Shown here: in pieces, positions 6,648 to 15,200 of the stretch
How positions within the stretch are numbered: position 1 is the first letter of the stretch
Layout of the letters: the number at the start of each line of letters is the position of its first letter
NCBI GenBank assembly: GCA_900554975.1
Contig: USJI01000003.1
Span: 1 to 15,635, forward strand
Length of the DNA stretch: 15,635 nt
Reading direction: 5' to 3'
Source: an uncultured Ruminococcus sp.
GTDB taxonomy: Bacteria; Bacillota; Clostridia; Oscillospirales; Ruminococcaceae
Translations under genes and position numbers: made by a program
The notes under the pieces: generated by a model
Told to the model about the DNA's origin: nothing
Databases searched by the model: none
What the model saw: the letters and a program-made list of their open reading frames with translations, nothing else

Positions 6648-7937
6648 ATGAATACGCCGATTTATGATTTCCTTAAAAGCTATATGGAAAAATCCGGATT
6701 AAGACTCCATATGCCCGGACATAAGGGCAGGGGATTTTCACCGCTTATCCCTTACGGAATGGATATAACTGAAATAAGCGGTGCGGACAGTCTGTTTGAG
6801 GCGGACGGAATCATTGCACAGAGCGAGGAAAATGCTTCTGGAATTTTCGGGACTGTCAGAACCTGTTACAGTGCTGGGGGCTCGACCCTCTGCATACAGG
6901 CGATGCTTGCAATGATGAAACAGGAAAACCGCAATGTGATAGCTGTCCGGAATGTGCACAGGAGTTTTCTTGCAGGGTGTGTACTGCTCGGCATAGAGCC
7001 GCAGTGGATATATCCTGAATATTCATGCGGAATACTGTCAGGAGAGATACCGCTTGACAAACTTGAAAAAATGCTGTACGAAACGGAAAATGCGTGTGTT
7101 TATCTGACGTCCCCTGACTATATGGGAAAGACCGCTGATATAAAAACAATTTCAGAAATGTGCAGAAAATACGGAGCAGTACTGCTCGTGGACAATGCTC
7201 ATGGAGCACATTCTGTATTTACAGGCTGTCACCCGATTGCTCTCGGGGCGGATATGTGCTGTGGCTCAGCACATAAAATGCTGCCTGCACTGACAGGTGC
7301 GGCATATCTTCACATCGGCAATGAAAGGTATGCAGACAAAGCAAAAGCGGCAATGTCACTTTTCGGCTCGACAAGCCCAAGCTACCTTATTATGGCATCG
7401 CTCGACCTTTGTAATAAATATATGTCAGAAGATATGAAAAAGGATACTGAAAGAATACTTCCTGAGATTCAGAAACTGAAAGAAACCATTTCATGCAGAT
7501 ATGAAGTGTATGACGGAGAACCCTTTCATCTTACGCTTTTATGCAACGGGCTGAAGTTGGCGGACGAGCTTCGCCTTGAAAATATAGAATGTGAATATGC
7601 TGACAGCAACTGTATTGTTCTTTTGCTTTCAGTGTTCAGCAGTTCCGGGGATATTGAAATGCTCACTGATGCACTGATGCACTGTCACCCTGAGAAATCA
7701 TGCGGCTGGCAGCTTGAAAAACTCCCTGAAATGGAAAAGGCAATGTCTGTTCGTGATGCGGCACTTTCAGATTATGAAACAGTAAGCATTGATGAAAGCT
7801 GCGGCAGAATATGTGCCATGATAAACGTTCCGTGTCCTCCTGCTGTGCCGATTGCGGTAAGCGGAGAGGTAATTAATGAAAATTGTATTAAAATTTATAA
7901 AAACTATGGCATTTTTAATATAAATGTGATAAAATAG
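6648..7937 (+). CDS. Orn/Lys/Arg decarboxylase-family PLP protein (YaaO-like)
   Basis: A 429-residue fold-type I PLP enzyme of the basic amino acid decarboxylase family. LHMPGHKGRGF (20-30) is the family's N-terminal signature, and DITEISGADSLF (39-50) is also typical. His104 would stack on the cofactor, DNAHGAH (182-188) provides the Asp that holds the pyridine nitrogen, and SAHK (207-210) gives the Schiff-base Lys210. PPAVPIAVSGE near the C-terminus matches the family's short C-terminal domain. It lacks the N-terminal wing domain of E. coli SpeC/CadA and is a little shorter than Bacillus YaaO (about 480). The substrate (Arg, Lys or Orn) cannot be told from sequence. TAGGAGA precedes the ATG. 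Its neighbours darA-holB-ricT match the yaaO locus. Confidence 0.9.
   Translation: MNTPIYDFLKSYMEKSGLRLHMPGHKGRGFSPLIPYGMDITEISGADSLFEADGIIAQSEENASGIFGTVRTCYSAGGSTLCIQAMLAMMKQENRNVIAVRNVHRSFLAGCVLLGIEPQWIYPEYSCGILSGEIPLDKLEKMLYETENACVYLTSPDYMGKTADIKTISEMCRKYGAVLLVDNAHGAHSVFTGCHPIALGADMCCGSAHKMLPALTGAAYLHIGNERYADKAKAAMSLFGSTSPSYLIMASLDLCNKYMSEDMKKDTERILPEIQKLKETISCRYEVYDGEPFHLTLLCNGLKLADELRLENIECEYADSNCIVLLLSVFSSSGDIEMLTDALMHCHPEKSCGWQLEKLPEMEKAMSVRDAALSDYETVSIDESCGRICAMINVPCPPAVPIAVSGEVINENCIKIYKNYGIFNINVIK
7906..7935 (+). promoter_or_regulatory. Possible internal promoter before darA
   Basis: ATGGCA (7906-7911, 4 of 6), 18 bp, TAAAAT (7930-7935, 5 of 6) preceded directly by TGA, an extended -10 feature. 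It would start near 7942, 33 bp before the darA ATG, and would let darA-holB-ricT escape the upstream operator. This is a weak prediction in an AT-rich stretch. Confidence 0.4.
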
Positions 7938-7974
7938 AAGATGAAAATAAACGGTATGAAAGGTCGTGCTATAT

Positions 7975-8298
7975 ATGAAACTTATTTTTGCAGTAGTTAA
8001 CGGAGATGACAGTCAGGCGGTTGCAAAAGCCCTGACAAAACGTGGATTTTTTGCAACAAAACTTGCATCAACAGGCGGTTTCCTCAGTGCGGGAAACACA
8101 ACGTTCCTTATCTGTACAGAAGATGAAAACGTTGACAAGGTTGTGGATACCATCAAGGAAAAGAGTCACAAGAGAAAACAGTTTGTACCGTCCGCAGCAG
8201 CATATGGTGTCGGAACATATACGTCTTTCCCTGTTGAGGTATCTGTCGGCGGTGCTACCATATTCATTACAGACGTTGAACGTTTTGAAAAGGTATGA
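7975..8298 (+). CDS. darA: Cyclic di-AMP receptor DarA (PstA, YaaQ)
   Basis: A 107-residue PII-like protein (Bacillus DarA, 109). The family's hallmark stretches are intact: KLASTGGFLSAGNTTFLI (29-46) and FPVEVSVGGATIF (85-97). In solved structures these line the c-di-AMP pocket between subunits of the trimer. It senses c-di-AMP in the cytoplasm; its downstream partner is not settled. I chose ATG 7975 because MKLI is the usual family start and AAAGG lies 11 nt upstream; an in-frame GTG at 7966 would leave no room for a ribosome binding site. Its stop overlaps the holB start by 4 bp (ATGA), which implies translational coupling. Confidence 0.96.
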   Translation: MKLIFAVVNGDDSQAVAKALTKRGFFATKLASTGGFLSAGNTTFLICTEDENVDKVVDTIKEKSHKRKQFVPSAAAYGVGTYTSFPVEVSVGGATIFITDVERFEKV

Positions 8299-9272
8299 TG
8301 GAAAAAATATACGGCAACAGATTTTTTCTTGATACAGTCAGGGGAATGTTTTCAAGCGGACGCATTGCACATTCTTTTCTGATATACGGCGAAAAAGGTC
8401 TGGGCAAAAAGACGGCTGCTGACTATCTTGCGGCGGCTATACTCTGTGAAAAGCAAAACGGCATTCCATGCGGCGAATGCCGTTCCTGCCGTAATGCGGC
8501 TGGTAAAGTTCATCCGGATATTATTTATCCTGAACACAGCGGAAAGCTCAGCACATATACGGTTGAAACCTGTCGCAGGGTCTGTGCAGATTCATATATC
8601 GCCCCGAATAACGGAAATGCAAAGGTGTATATTTTTTCAGATGCAGACAGCATACAGCTGCCGGCACAGAATTCACTTCTGAAAATAGTCGAAGAACCGC
8701 CTGAGTTTGTGTACTTTATCTTTACTGCCGCTTCAAAGGACGTTTTTCTCCCTACAATAATTTCAAGGGTTATTTCTCTGGGAATGTCACAGTGCAGTGA
8801 GGATGAATGTTCCGCCGCACTTGCTCTTAAAGGATATGAAAGCGACGATATAAAAAGTGCGATGGAAAATTTTGGTGGAAATATCGGAATGTGTGCCGAA
8901 TATATTGAAAACGAGGAACTGCGAAAGACAGCGGCATTGACAAAACCAGCCGCTGATAGTATAATAAACAGGGACGAGTATGCCCTTCTGGCGGCGTTAT
9001 CTTCTCCGGAACTCAGGGAAAGACAGCAGGCTTCAATGTTTCTCGAAATGCTTGACAGGATAATAAGGGATTCACTTTGCTGTAAACTGGGCGGAGAAAA
9101 GCTTATAAGCTGCTATAAAAAGGGTGCTGAAAAACTTGCCCGGCAGATTTCTGTCAGGTCTGCACAGAAGATTCACGAATCACTTAACCGAGCGGCATCG
9201 GATATAAAGTCGAATGTCAGTCCGGTTTTGCTTATGTCCGCACTTTGCGGAGAGATAATGACCAGCAGTTAG
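8295..9272 (+). CDS. holB: DNA polymerase III subunit delta'
   Basis: A 325-residue AAA+ clamp-loader subunit (Bacillus HolB, about 329). GRIAHSFLIYGEKGLGKKT contains the Walker A-like loop (32-40). Cys51, Cys59, Cys62 and Cys65 form the zinc module. KVYIFSDADSI (110-120) is the Walker B region, and NSLLKIVEEPP (126-136) is a strong delta' signature. The SRC motif reads SRV (157-159): the arginine that reaches the neighbouring subunit's ATP site is kept and the Cys is lost. It works with DnaX and HolA to load the beta clamp. ATG 8295 overlaps the darA stop; ATG 8298 is an equally good alternative. Its stop TAG is part of the ribosome binding site of ricT. Confidence 0.95.
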   Translation: MMEKIYGNRFFLDTVRGMFSSGRIAHSFLIYGEKGLGKKTAADYLAAAILCEKQNGIPCGECRSCRNAAGKVHPDIIYPEHSGKLSTYTVETCRRVCADSYIAPNNGNAKVYIFSDADSIQLPAQNSLLKIVEEPPEFVYFIFTAASKDVFLPTIISRVISLGMSQCSEDECSAALALKGYESDDIKSAMENFGGNIGMCAEYIENEELRKTAALTKPAADSIINRDEYALLAALSSPELRERQQASMFLEMLDRIIRDSLCCKLGGEKLISCYKKGAEKLARQISVRSAQKIHESLNRAASDIKSNVSPVLLMSALCGEIMTSS

Positions 9273-9284
9273 GAGGGAAAGATT

Positions 9285-10166
9285 ATTTCTGAAGAAAAAA
9301 AGCTTATTGAAATAGTAGGCATAAGATTTAAAAAGGGCGGAAAGATATATTATTTTTCACCTAAAAATATAAAATTTGAAGTCGGGGAACACGCTATTGT
9401 CGAAACGGCAAGAGGTGTTGAGTGCGGAGAAATTGTTATTGCAAACAGGGATATTGAACAGAATGATTCTCTGCCACCAATAAAAGAGGTAATAAGAAAA
9501 GCTACTCCGAATGATATGAAGGTAGTGGAAAAAAATCATATCAAGGAAAAGGAAGCTTTCGACATATGCCTTGAAAAAATTGCATACAGAAAACTTAACA
9601 TGAATCTTATTGATGTGGAATGCACATTTGATAATAACAAGATTCTGTTTTATTTTACAGCGGAAACACGTGTTGATTTCCGTGAACTTGTAAAAGATCT
9701 TGCCGCAGTATTCCGTACAAGAATCGAGTTGCGTCAGATAGGTGTAAGGGACGAGGCAAAAATACTGGGCGGTCTTGGAATATGCGGCAGAGAATTCTGC
9801 TGTAAGGGATTCCTCGGCGAGTTTCAGCCGGTTTCCATAAAAATGGCAAAGGAACAGGGACTTTCACTGAACCCTTCCAAAATATCGGGTACCTGCGGTC
9901 GTCTTATGTGCTGTTTGAAGCATGAACAGGCAGCTTATGAGGATCTTCTTAAAATTACCCCTAAGGTCGGTGCTTTTGTCAAAACTCCTGAATGCAGGGG
10001 CTATGTTGAGGAGGTCAACCTTATAACAGGCAAGCTCAAAGTCAAACCTGAGAAAAATGACGTTCCTGTTTATGTTAACAGAAGTGATGTCAAGATAATC
10101 AGGGATTCTGAAATAAGAGTCAACAAAGATGAAATAAAAGCTCTTAAAGAACTTGAGGATAACTGA
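9285..10166 (+). CDS. ricT: RicT (YaaT), PSP1-domain Fe-S regulator, apparently with an ATT start
   Basis: The protein of about 293 residues closely matches Bacillus RicT. N-terminal IVGIRFKKGGKIYYFSP is the usual family opening. RVDFRELVKDLAAVFRTRIE and QIGVRDEAKILGG follow, then Cys167, Cys172, Cys173, Cys204, Cys209 and Cys210, spaced as in RicT proteins that bind an Fe-S cluster in the RicA-RicF-RicT complex. That complex affects RNase Y-dependent mRNA maturation and sporulation in Bacillus. Between the in-frame holB TAG (9270-9272) and ATG 9516 there is no ATG, GTG or TTG, but the homology extends well upstream of 9516. AGGAGGG (9271-9277) points to ATT at 9285 (8 nt from GGAGG) or 9282. 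One G at 9287 would make ATG TCT GAA, a normal start. From ATG 9516 alone the product would lack 77 conserved residues. Confidence 0.88.
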   Translation: MSEEKKLIEIVGIRFKKGGKIYYFSPKNIKFEVGEHAIVETARGVECGEIVIANRDIEQNDSLPPIKEVIRKATPNDMKVVEKNHIKEKEAFDICLEKIAYRKLNMNLIDVECTFDNNKILFYFTAETRVDFRELVKDLAAVFRTRIELRQIGVRDEAKILGGLGICGREFCCKGFLGEFQPVSIKMAKEQGLSLNPSKISGTCGRLMCCLKHEQAAYEDLLKITPKVGAFVKTPECRGYVEEVNLITGKLKVKPEKNDVPVYVNRSDVKIIRDSEIRVNKDEIKALKELEDN

Positions 10167-10181
10167 TGTACGGTGCAGAAA

Positions 10182-10820
10182 ATGGAAAACAAAAGAAATT
10201 TTCAGCGTGAGTTGGATAGGATTCTCAGCAATATACAGTCGGGGGGTGTAACTCCGACGCTTCTTCTGCACAGCTGTTGCGGGCCATGCAGCAGTTATGT
10301 TCTGGAATATCTTACGCAATATTTTAACGTTTTGCTTTATTTTTATAATCCGAATATACACCCTTTGGAGGAATATAAAAAGCGTCTTGATGCACAGCAT
10401 AAAGTTGTAAGCAGAATGAAGCTTGAGGACAGGGTGAAAATAATCGAAGGCGAATATGACCCGAAAGTTTTCTTTGATGCTGTTTCCGGACTTGAAAGTG
10501 AACCGGAGGGCGGAAAAAGATGTGAAGTTTGTATAAAACTGCGAATGGAAAAGGCAGCAGAGGCAGCCGTTAAATATAATGCGGATTATTTTGCCACGAC
10601 GCTTACGGTAAGTCCGCATAAAAATGCACCTTATATAAATAATGTGGGTGAGGAAATTTCGCAGATATACGATATATCCTATCTGATATCCGATTTTAAA
10701 AAGAAAAACGGATACAAGCGTTCAACAGAACTTTGCAGAATTTATGATATATACCGTCAGAATTACTGTGGCTGTGTTTTTAGTATGCGTGACGATGAAC
10801 AGACTGTACAGTCTGTATAA
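10182..10820 (+). CDS. queH: Epoxyqueuosine reductase QueH
   Basis: A 212-residue protein of the QueH (former DUF208) family. LLLHSCCGPCSSYVLEYL carries Cys32, Cys33 and Cys36; CEVC is at 114-117; and NYCGCVFS holds Cys196 and Cys198. The CC-C pattern and the later cysteines fit the Fe-S and second metal site described for QueH. It reduces epoxyqueuosine to queuosine at the wobble base of GUN-anticodon tRNAs, replacing the cobalamin-dependent QueG. ATG 10182 is chosen as the natural family start, but its ribosome binding site is poor. GTG 10173, 13 nt after GAGGA (10155-10159), is a real alternative, and coupling to ricT translation is likely. The gene end overlaps a perfect palindrome. Confidence 0.93.
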   Translation: MENKRNFQRELDRILSNIQSGGVTPTLLLHSCCGPCSSYVLEYLTQYFNVLLYFYNPNIHPLEEYKKRLDAQHKVVSRMKLEDRVKIIEGEYDPKVFFDAVSGLESEPEGGKRCEVCIKLRMEKAAEAAVKYNADYFATTLTVSPHKNAPYINNVGEEISQIYDISYLISDFKKKNGYKRSTELCRIYDIYRQNYCGCVFSMRDDEQTVQSV

Positions 10821-10853
10821 ATTTAAAATAATCAACCGTTTGTATACAGACGG
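10799..10853 (+). repeat. Two related palindromes that can also pair with each other
   Basis: ACAGACTGTACAGTCTGT (10799-10816) is a perfect 18-bp palindrome covering the end of queH. CCGTTTGTATACAGACGG (10836-10853) is an 18-bp palindrome with one imperfect position per arm. GTCTGTATA of the first (10811-10819) is the exact reverse complement of TATACAGAC in the second, so a third, longer stem can form at the expense of both. No T run follows, so a simple intrinsic terminator is not evident. It could be an operator pair, an mRNA switch or a processing site; the choice is inference. Confidence 0.7.
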
Positions 10854-10871
10854 CTGAATGGAGAATTAAAT

Positions 10872-11501
10872 ATGAGAAAAATAAAAAGTATTGTAACGGC
10901 GGCTGTATTTGCTGCTTTAACACTTTCATTTTACGGCTGTAATGACAAAGGCAGCGATTCATCATCTTCAAATAATGTGGTTTACTATGACAGTGCGGAA
11001 AATTCCTATGTGAACCCGAATGAACAGGTTGCAACCATGCCGACAGGTGAAAATATGGTAGATGCCGCTATCGGAACAAAGTCTGATATGGATAATTATA
11101 GTGCAGAATTTGTAAAACTTATTGATATGGGAAATATCGGACCTGATACAGTCCGCCCGAATGAAGTGAATTCCTACGGAGCAGTTTTTGAAATCACCAA
11201 TAACAGCGACAAGGATCTGAATGTTTCTTCACTCTGTAATTTCCATATTGAACTTGATGACGGCTCACTTATTTACAGTGCTACTGCCGGTTCAATAAGT
11301 CAGGCACAGACAATAATCACAGATTATGACCTTTTCCTTGATACAACAGTAGCTCCTGGCGAAACGGTTACAGGCTATTATCCTTTTGAAGTTCCGACAG
11401 GCTGGAGCCACCTGAAGTTCTATTATTTCCCTGAATATTCTGCCGAAAATTATGACAGCTTTGTATATGATGTAACTCCTGAAATGGTTGTTCAGCCATA
11501 A
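10872..11501 (+). CDS. Putative lipoprotein with DUF4352-like domain
   Basis: A 209-residue protein with a lipoprotein-type signal: RKIK, a hydrophobic core, then LSFYGC, where Cys23 would be lipidated. Phe at -3 and Tyr at -2 are unusual in the lipobox, so lipidation is likely but not certain. A Ser/Asn/Asp-rich tether follows (24-60), then a beta-rich domain (about 75-200) with alternating hydrophobic strands (YGAVFEITNNSDKDLNVSS, FHIELDDGS, PGETVTGYYPFEVP). This resembles the DUF4352 family of extracellular immunoglobulin-like domains, with no known activity. GGAGA 8 nt upstream supports the start. It is the only exported product in the train, and the palindrome pair just upstream may set its expression. 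Confidence 0.8.
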   Translation: MRKIKSIVTAAVFAALTLSFYGCNDKGSDSSSSNNVVYYDSAENSYVNPNEQVATMPTGENMVDAAIGTKSDMDNYSAEFVKLIDMGNIGPDTVRPNEVNSYGAVFEITNNSDKDLNVSSLCNFHIELDDGSLIYSATAGSISQAQTIITDYDLFLDTTVAPGETVTGYYPFEVPTGWSHLKFYYFPEYSAENYDSFVYDVTPEMVVQP

Positions 11502-11523
11502 ATATTACGGAGGTACTGTTAAA

Positions 11524-12195
11524 ATGGTTGAATTTGGAAATGAATGGGACGAACTTTTAAAAGATGAATTCAAAAAGGAATATTATCTTAAACTTCGTCA
11601 GTTTCTGATACATGAATACAGAACACAGCGGATTTTTCCGGGAATGTATGATATATTCAATGCACTCAAATACACATCTTACAATGATGTAAAGGCAGTT
11701 ATAATCGGTCAGGACCCTTATCATGGTGCCGGACAGGCACACGGACTATGTTTTTCTGTAAGAAAGGGAGTTGCTCCACCGCCGTCACTGGTGAATATAT
11801 TCAAGGAAATAAAGTCAGATGTCGGTATTGACAATACGGGTAAACATGGCGAGCTTACCAAGTGGGCAAAGAACGGAGTTCTGCTCCTGAACAATGTGCT
11901 GACTGTCCGTGAGGGCTGTGCAAACAGTCATAAGGGCATGGGTTGGGAGCAGTTTACCGATGATGTTATAAAACTGCTGAATCTTCGTGAAAAGCCGATG
12001 GTGTTTCTCCTCTGGGGAGCGAATGCGAGAGCAAAGACAAAGCTTATCACAAACCCTAAGCATCTGATACTGACTTGCGCACATCCGAGTCCGCTTTCGG
12101 CATATAACGGATTTTTCGGCTGCAAGCATTTTTCAAAGGCAAATGAATTTTTAAGAGCCAATGGTATTGAGGAAATCGACTGGAGTATAGACTAA
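11524..12195 (+). CDS. ung: Uracil-DNA glycosylase, family 1
   Basis: A 223-residue enzyme of normal length. GQDPYHGAGQAHGLCFSV (62-79) holds the water-activating Asp64 and the His67 region. APPPSLVNIFKEI (84-96) is the Pro-rich DNA-contact loop. LLLNNVLTVREG (120-131) holds the uracil-recognising Asn123. HPSPLSAYNGFFGC (187-200) is the Leu-intercalation loop with catalytic His187. These numbers coincide with the E. coli enzyme. It removes uracil from DNA at the start of base-excision repair. ATG 11524 has ACGGAGG about 10 nt upstream and is preferred over an in-frame TTG at 11488 inside the preceding gene. It is the last gene of the train, 22 bp after the lipoprotein gene, with a terminator overlapping its stop codon. 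Confidence 0.98.
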   Translation: MVEFGNEWDELLKDEFKKEYYLKLRQFLIHEYRTQRIFPGMYDIFNALKYTSYNDVKAVIIGQDPYHGAGQAHGLCFSVRKGVAPPPSLVNIFKEIKSDVGIDNTGKHGELTKWAKNGVLLLNNVLTVREGCANSHKGMGWEQFTDDVIKLLNLREKPMVFLLWGANARAKTKLITNPKHLILTCAHPSPLSAYNGFFGCKHFSKANEFLRANGIEEIDWSID

Positions 12196-12225
12196 AAAAC
12201 GGAACGTTTCGGCGTTCCGTTTTTT
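12194..12225. terminator. Strong terminator after ung
   Basis: AAAAAACGGAACG, a TTTCGG loop and CGTTCCGTTTTTT form a hairpin of 7 GC-containing pairs plus six A-T pairs, with T runs on both strands. It overlaps the ung stop codon and closes the plus-strand gene train. It could also back up termination from the opposite side. Confidence 0.93.
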
Positions 12226-12236
12226 GCAGATATGAA

Positions 12237-12262
12237 AATGTCCCCGCATAAGCAGGGACATT
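12237..12262 (-). terminator. Terminator of the pectate lyase gene
   Basis: AATGTCCC and GGGACATT form an 8-bp stem with a 10-nt loop, 7 bp past the lyase stop. On the minus strand the hairpin runs into TTTTCAT; the plus-strand side has ATTTTTATTATTT. It sits 11 bp from the ung terminator, so the convergent genes are separated by two hairpins. Confidence 0.78.
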
Positions 12263-12269
12263 ATTTTTA

Positions 12270-15200
12270 TTATTTCTGAGGACCGAGGTCAGGCTGTGTG
12301 AAGATTCCGAGAACTTTCTGGATAACAGCCTGTGAGTCATTCAGATTGATTTCGCCGTCATAACTTGCATCAGCCTGTGAATAAGCTCTGTTATTATCTT
12401 CATTTGTCAGCGGATATTCTTCTGTACTCAGGAGATATTTGTTTATAAGAACAACGTCCGTAGCACCGACAACCTTGTCAAGGTCAACGTCACCATACAT
12501 GAGAGTTGAAGGATCAACTGTTTCAGAAGGTGATGTTACATCTGTTGAAGGCTGAGTTCCCTGTGTTGTAACAGTTGTAGAAACTGTAGTTTCAGTTGTC
12601 TGTGAACCGCTTGCTGAAGTAGATGCAGAAGTTACAGGAACAACTGGCAGGTCAATTGCGGAGAAGTTTGCACCGAGTTTTTCATATGTGCCCTTTGTAA
12701 CAGTCTGCATAAAACCGTTTGTATTGATTGTTCCGTCAGCATTTCTCCATACAGTATGGAAATCAGTTCCCATTTTAGGAGCAGAAACGCTTACAAAGTC
12801 AGCATCTGTAAGAGTTACATTTGTACCTATTTTATTACCATTTGCAATATTCTGCTTGTCTGTAACGCTGTAATATTTGCCGTTATAGTAAACAGAATTC
12901 TGAATTGTTCCCACAAACTTGTCATTGGCAAGCTTCATAGATGTGTTAGGAGCAAGTGCATTTTTAAGTTCTGTCTGGTTGATGTAGCAAATGATATTTG
13001 AAAAGTCACAGCCGTCATCTGTGCAGCGGTAGAGAGAATAGTTTGGCTTGCCGTTTCCGCCGACACCGTTATTGTATGCTGTGCAGTTGGTAAGGCTTCC
13101 GAGTTTTGGATTGTTATTGTCTGTAAATCCGCAGTTTAAGTTTTCAAATGCAAGACAGTTTTCAACGATATGTGCTGTTCCGACACCGCTTCCGCCAAGC
13201 TTGAATCCGTTTCCGTCACAGTCGCCATAGCCTTCGCCGGATTCAGTATAACCGTTTCTGAAAGCAATACAGTTGCGGATAGTTACAACGCCGATAGGAC
13301 CTGTTGCGTCTTTTGCAAAGAGATCCCAGCCGTCATCACTGTTATTGTATGACATACAGCCGTCAAAAACATTTCCTTCGCCGCAGGTAAGCTTTGCTGC
13401 AAAACCGTCAGCATTTTCCATTGTTGCATTGTCACAGTTGTTTTTCGATGTGCAGTTGAGAATGAGATTGTTTGAAGGCCACTGGTCTATGCTGTTATAG
13501 GCTGACTGGTAACGTGATATCTGAAGTCCGGTATCCTGATTGTCATTGAATACCATCATTTCAATAACGTTGTTGTCACCTGAAAGGAGCATACCGTTAT
13601 CTCCTGCACCCTTTATTTCAAAGCCCTTGAAGTGCCAGTATGAACCATCAAGAACAACACCTCTGTTTGAATCGGCAACAGCCATTGATGAGAAATCCCA
13701 TACGACTGTTTCGCCAGGATAAGCCATGATTGTGTTGTATGCTTTTGCGCTTCCTGAGTTGGCTTCTTCAATAAGAATGGTTGAATCAAGTTTGTATGTA
13801 CCGCCAAGGAGATATATTGTCATTCCAGGATTTGCCTTGATTGCGGCAAGTGCCTTGTCAAGACTTGCAGGAGCGTCCTTTGATGAACCGTCACCTGTTC
13901 CGTCCGGCGAAGCGTACATGGTCTTGTCGCCGACAGGAATGCTTATGGCAGTACCGCTTGTTTTGGTTGTTGCGGCAGTTGCCTTTGTTGTTGCTGACTG
14001 TGAAGCATCAGTTGCTTTGACTGTCGTTTTTACAGTTGTCTGAGTAGAAGGTGCGGCAGTTGTCACAGCTGTTGTAAGAACTGGAGTATCACCTGAAGTA
14101 AATCCGCTTCCGATAGCAATAACAGCTGTCTTATAGGAAGTGAGTTTTGACATAAGCGCACTGTTTACATCATGGTTTGTATCTTCCTTGCTGTCATCGA
14201 AATCATATTTAAAATCGCCACCGCCCAGACGTCCTGCTTCAGCCTGTACAATTGCAGGTACATCAGCCGCCTTGTCAGGAGTGTAGCTGTACATTATATC
14301 GCTGTTTGTATCGAAGTTGTTGTATGATGTTTCACCTTTTTTTGCTGTGTAGTCAGCAGGAACTTTTTCATCTCTTGATGAAGCTTCATAAACATCAATA
14401 TCCTGTTTGTCAGTAGTGGTTTTCTGTGTTATGTAGGACTTCTGACCTGTCATGTAGTTGCCGTATGCTTTGACAACACCGCCATTCTCACCAGATAAGG
14501 TTTCACCGGACAGAATATCAGAGCCCTGCATAGAAACAAGCACAGGGTAGTTGCAGTTTCTGAAATAGTTGGCTTCAACGAAAGCGTTTCCGCCATAAGT
14601 AACACCAACACCATATTTCGAGTTTCCGTCATAGTAGTTGTTGTAAACATGAACAGACATTGTTCTGATTCTCGGGTGTCTGGAATCAGAATGGTCAAAC
14701 CAGTTGTGGTGATATGTAATCCAGTTTTCACCTGTTTCTGATTTCATGCCACAGAGTGACATTTTTCCGCTGTCCCAGAAATGGTTGTATGACATTGTAA
14801 CATATTGTGAATCATCTTTAATATCCATTGAGCCGTCGCCCTTTACCTGGTCGGGGGCACTGCCCTTTGCACCATAGAAAATATCGTTATTGTGAACCCA
14901 TACATTTTTGCTGGTCTTGAGGGTGATTCCGTCACCGTCCTTGCCACCGCCCCAGAGCATCAGTCCGAGATTTCTTATTTCAACGCTGTTGCATTTGAAT
15001 GCGGCAACGCCTGCGCCGTAAAGTGTTGCATCATCACCGATACCTTCAAAAGTAACATTTGAAGCTTCCTTTACACCGATAGCATATGCAGATGACATAT
15101 CAGCACTTGAAATACCGTCAAGTGTTACCTGTCCGATAATACGGAAACAAAGCGGAACCTTGCATTTTTTTGCCTGCTGTGTGATTGCGGCGATACCAGT

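Noticed and set aside
10166..10210. ATG overlapping the ricT stop
   Set aside because: It opens a frame of only 14 codons out of phase with queH; it could at most be a coupling peptide, with no further support.
9864..10619. 251-codon minus-strand open frame
   Set aside because: It lies antisense to ricT and queH, both firmly identified, and its sequence has no recognisable domain.
13726..14043. Hydrophobic 105-codon open frame on the plus strand
   Set aside because: It is antisense to the Thr-rich linker and the start of PL9; its Val/Ala-rich composition is the reverse complement of Thr/Ser codons, and it has no ribosome binding site of note.
12501..14090. Threonine-codon repetition resembling a repeat array
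   Set aside because: No direct repeat with regular unique spacers is present; the pattern is explained by low-complexity protein linkers.
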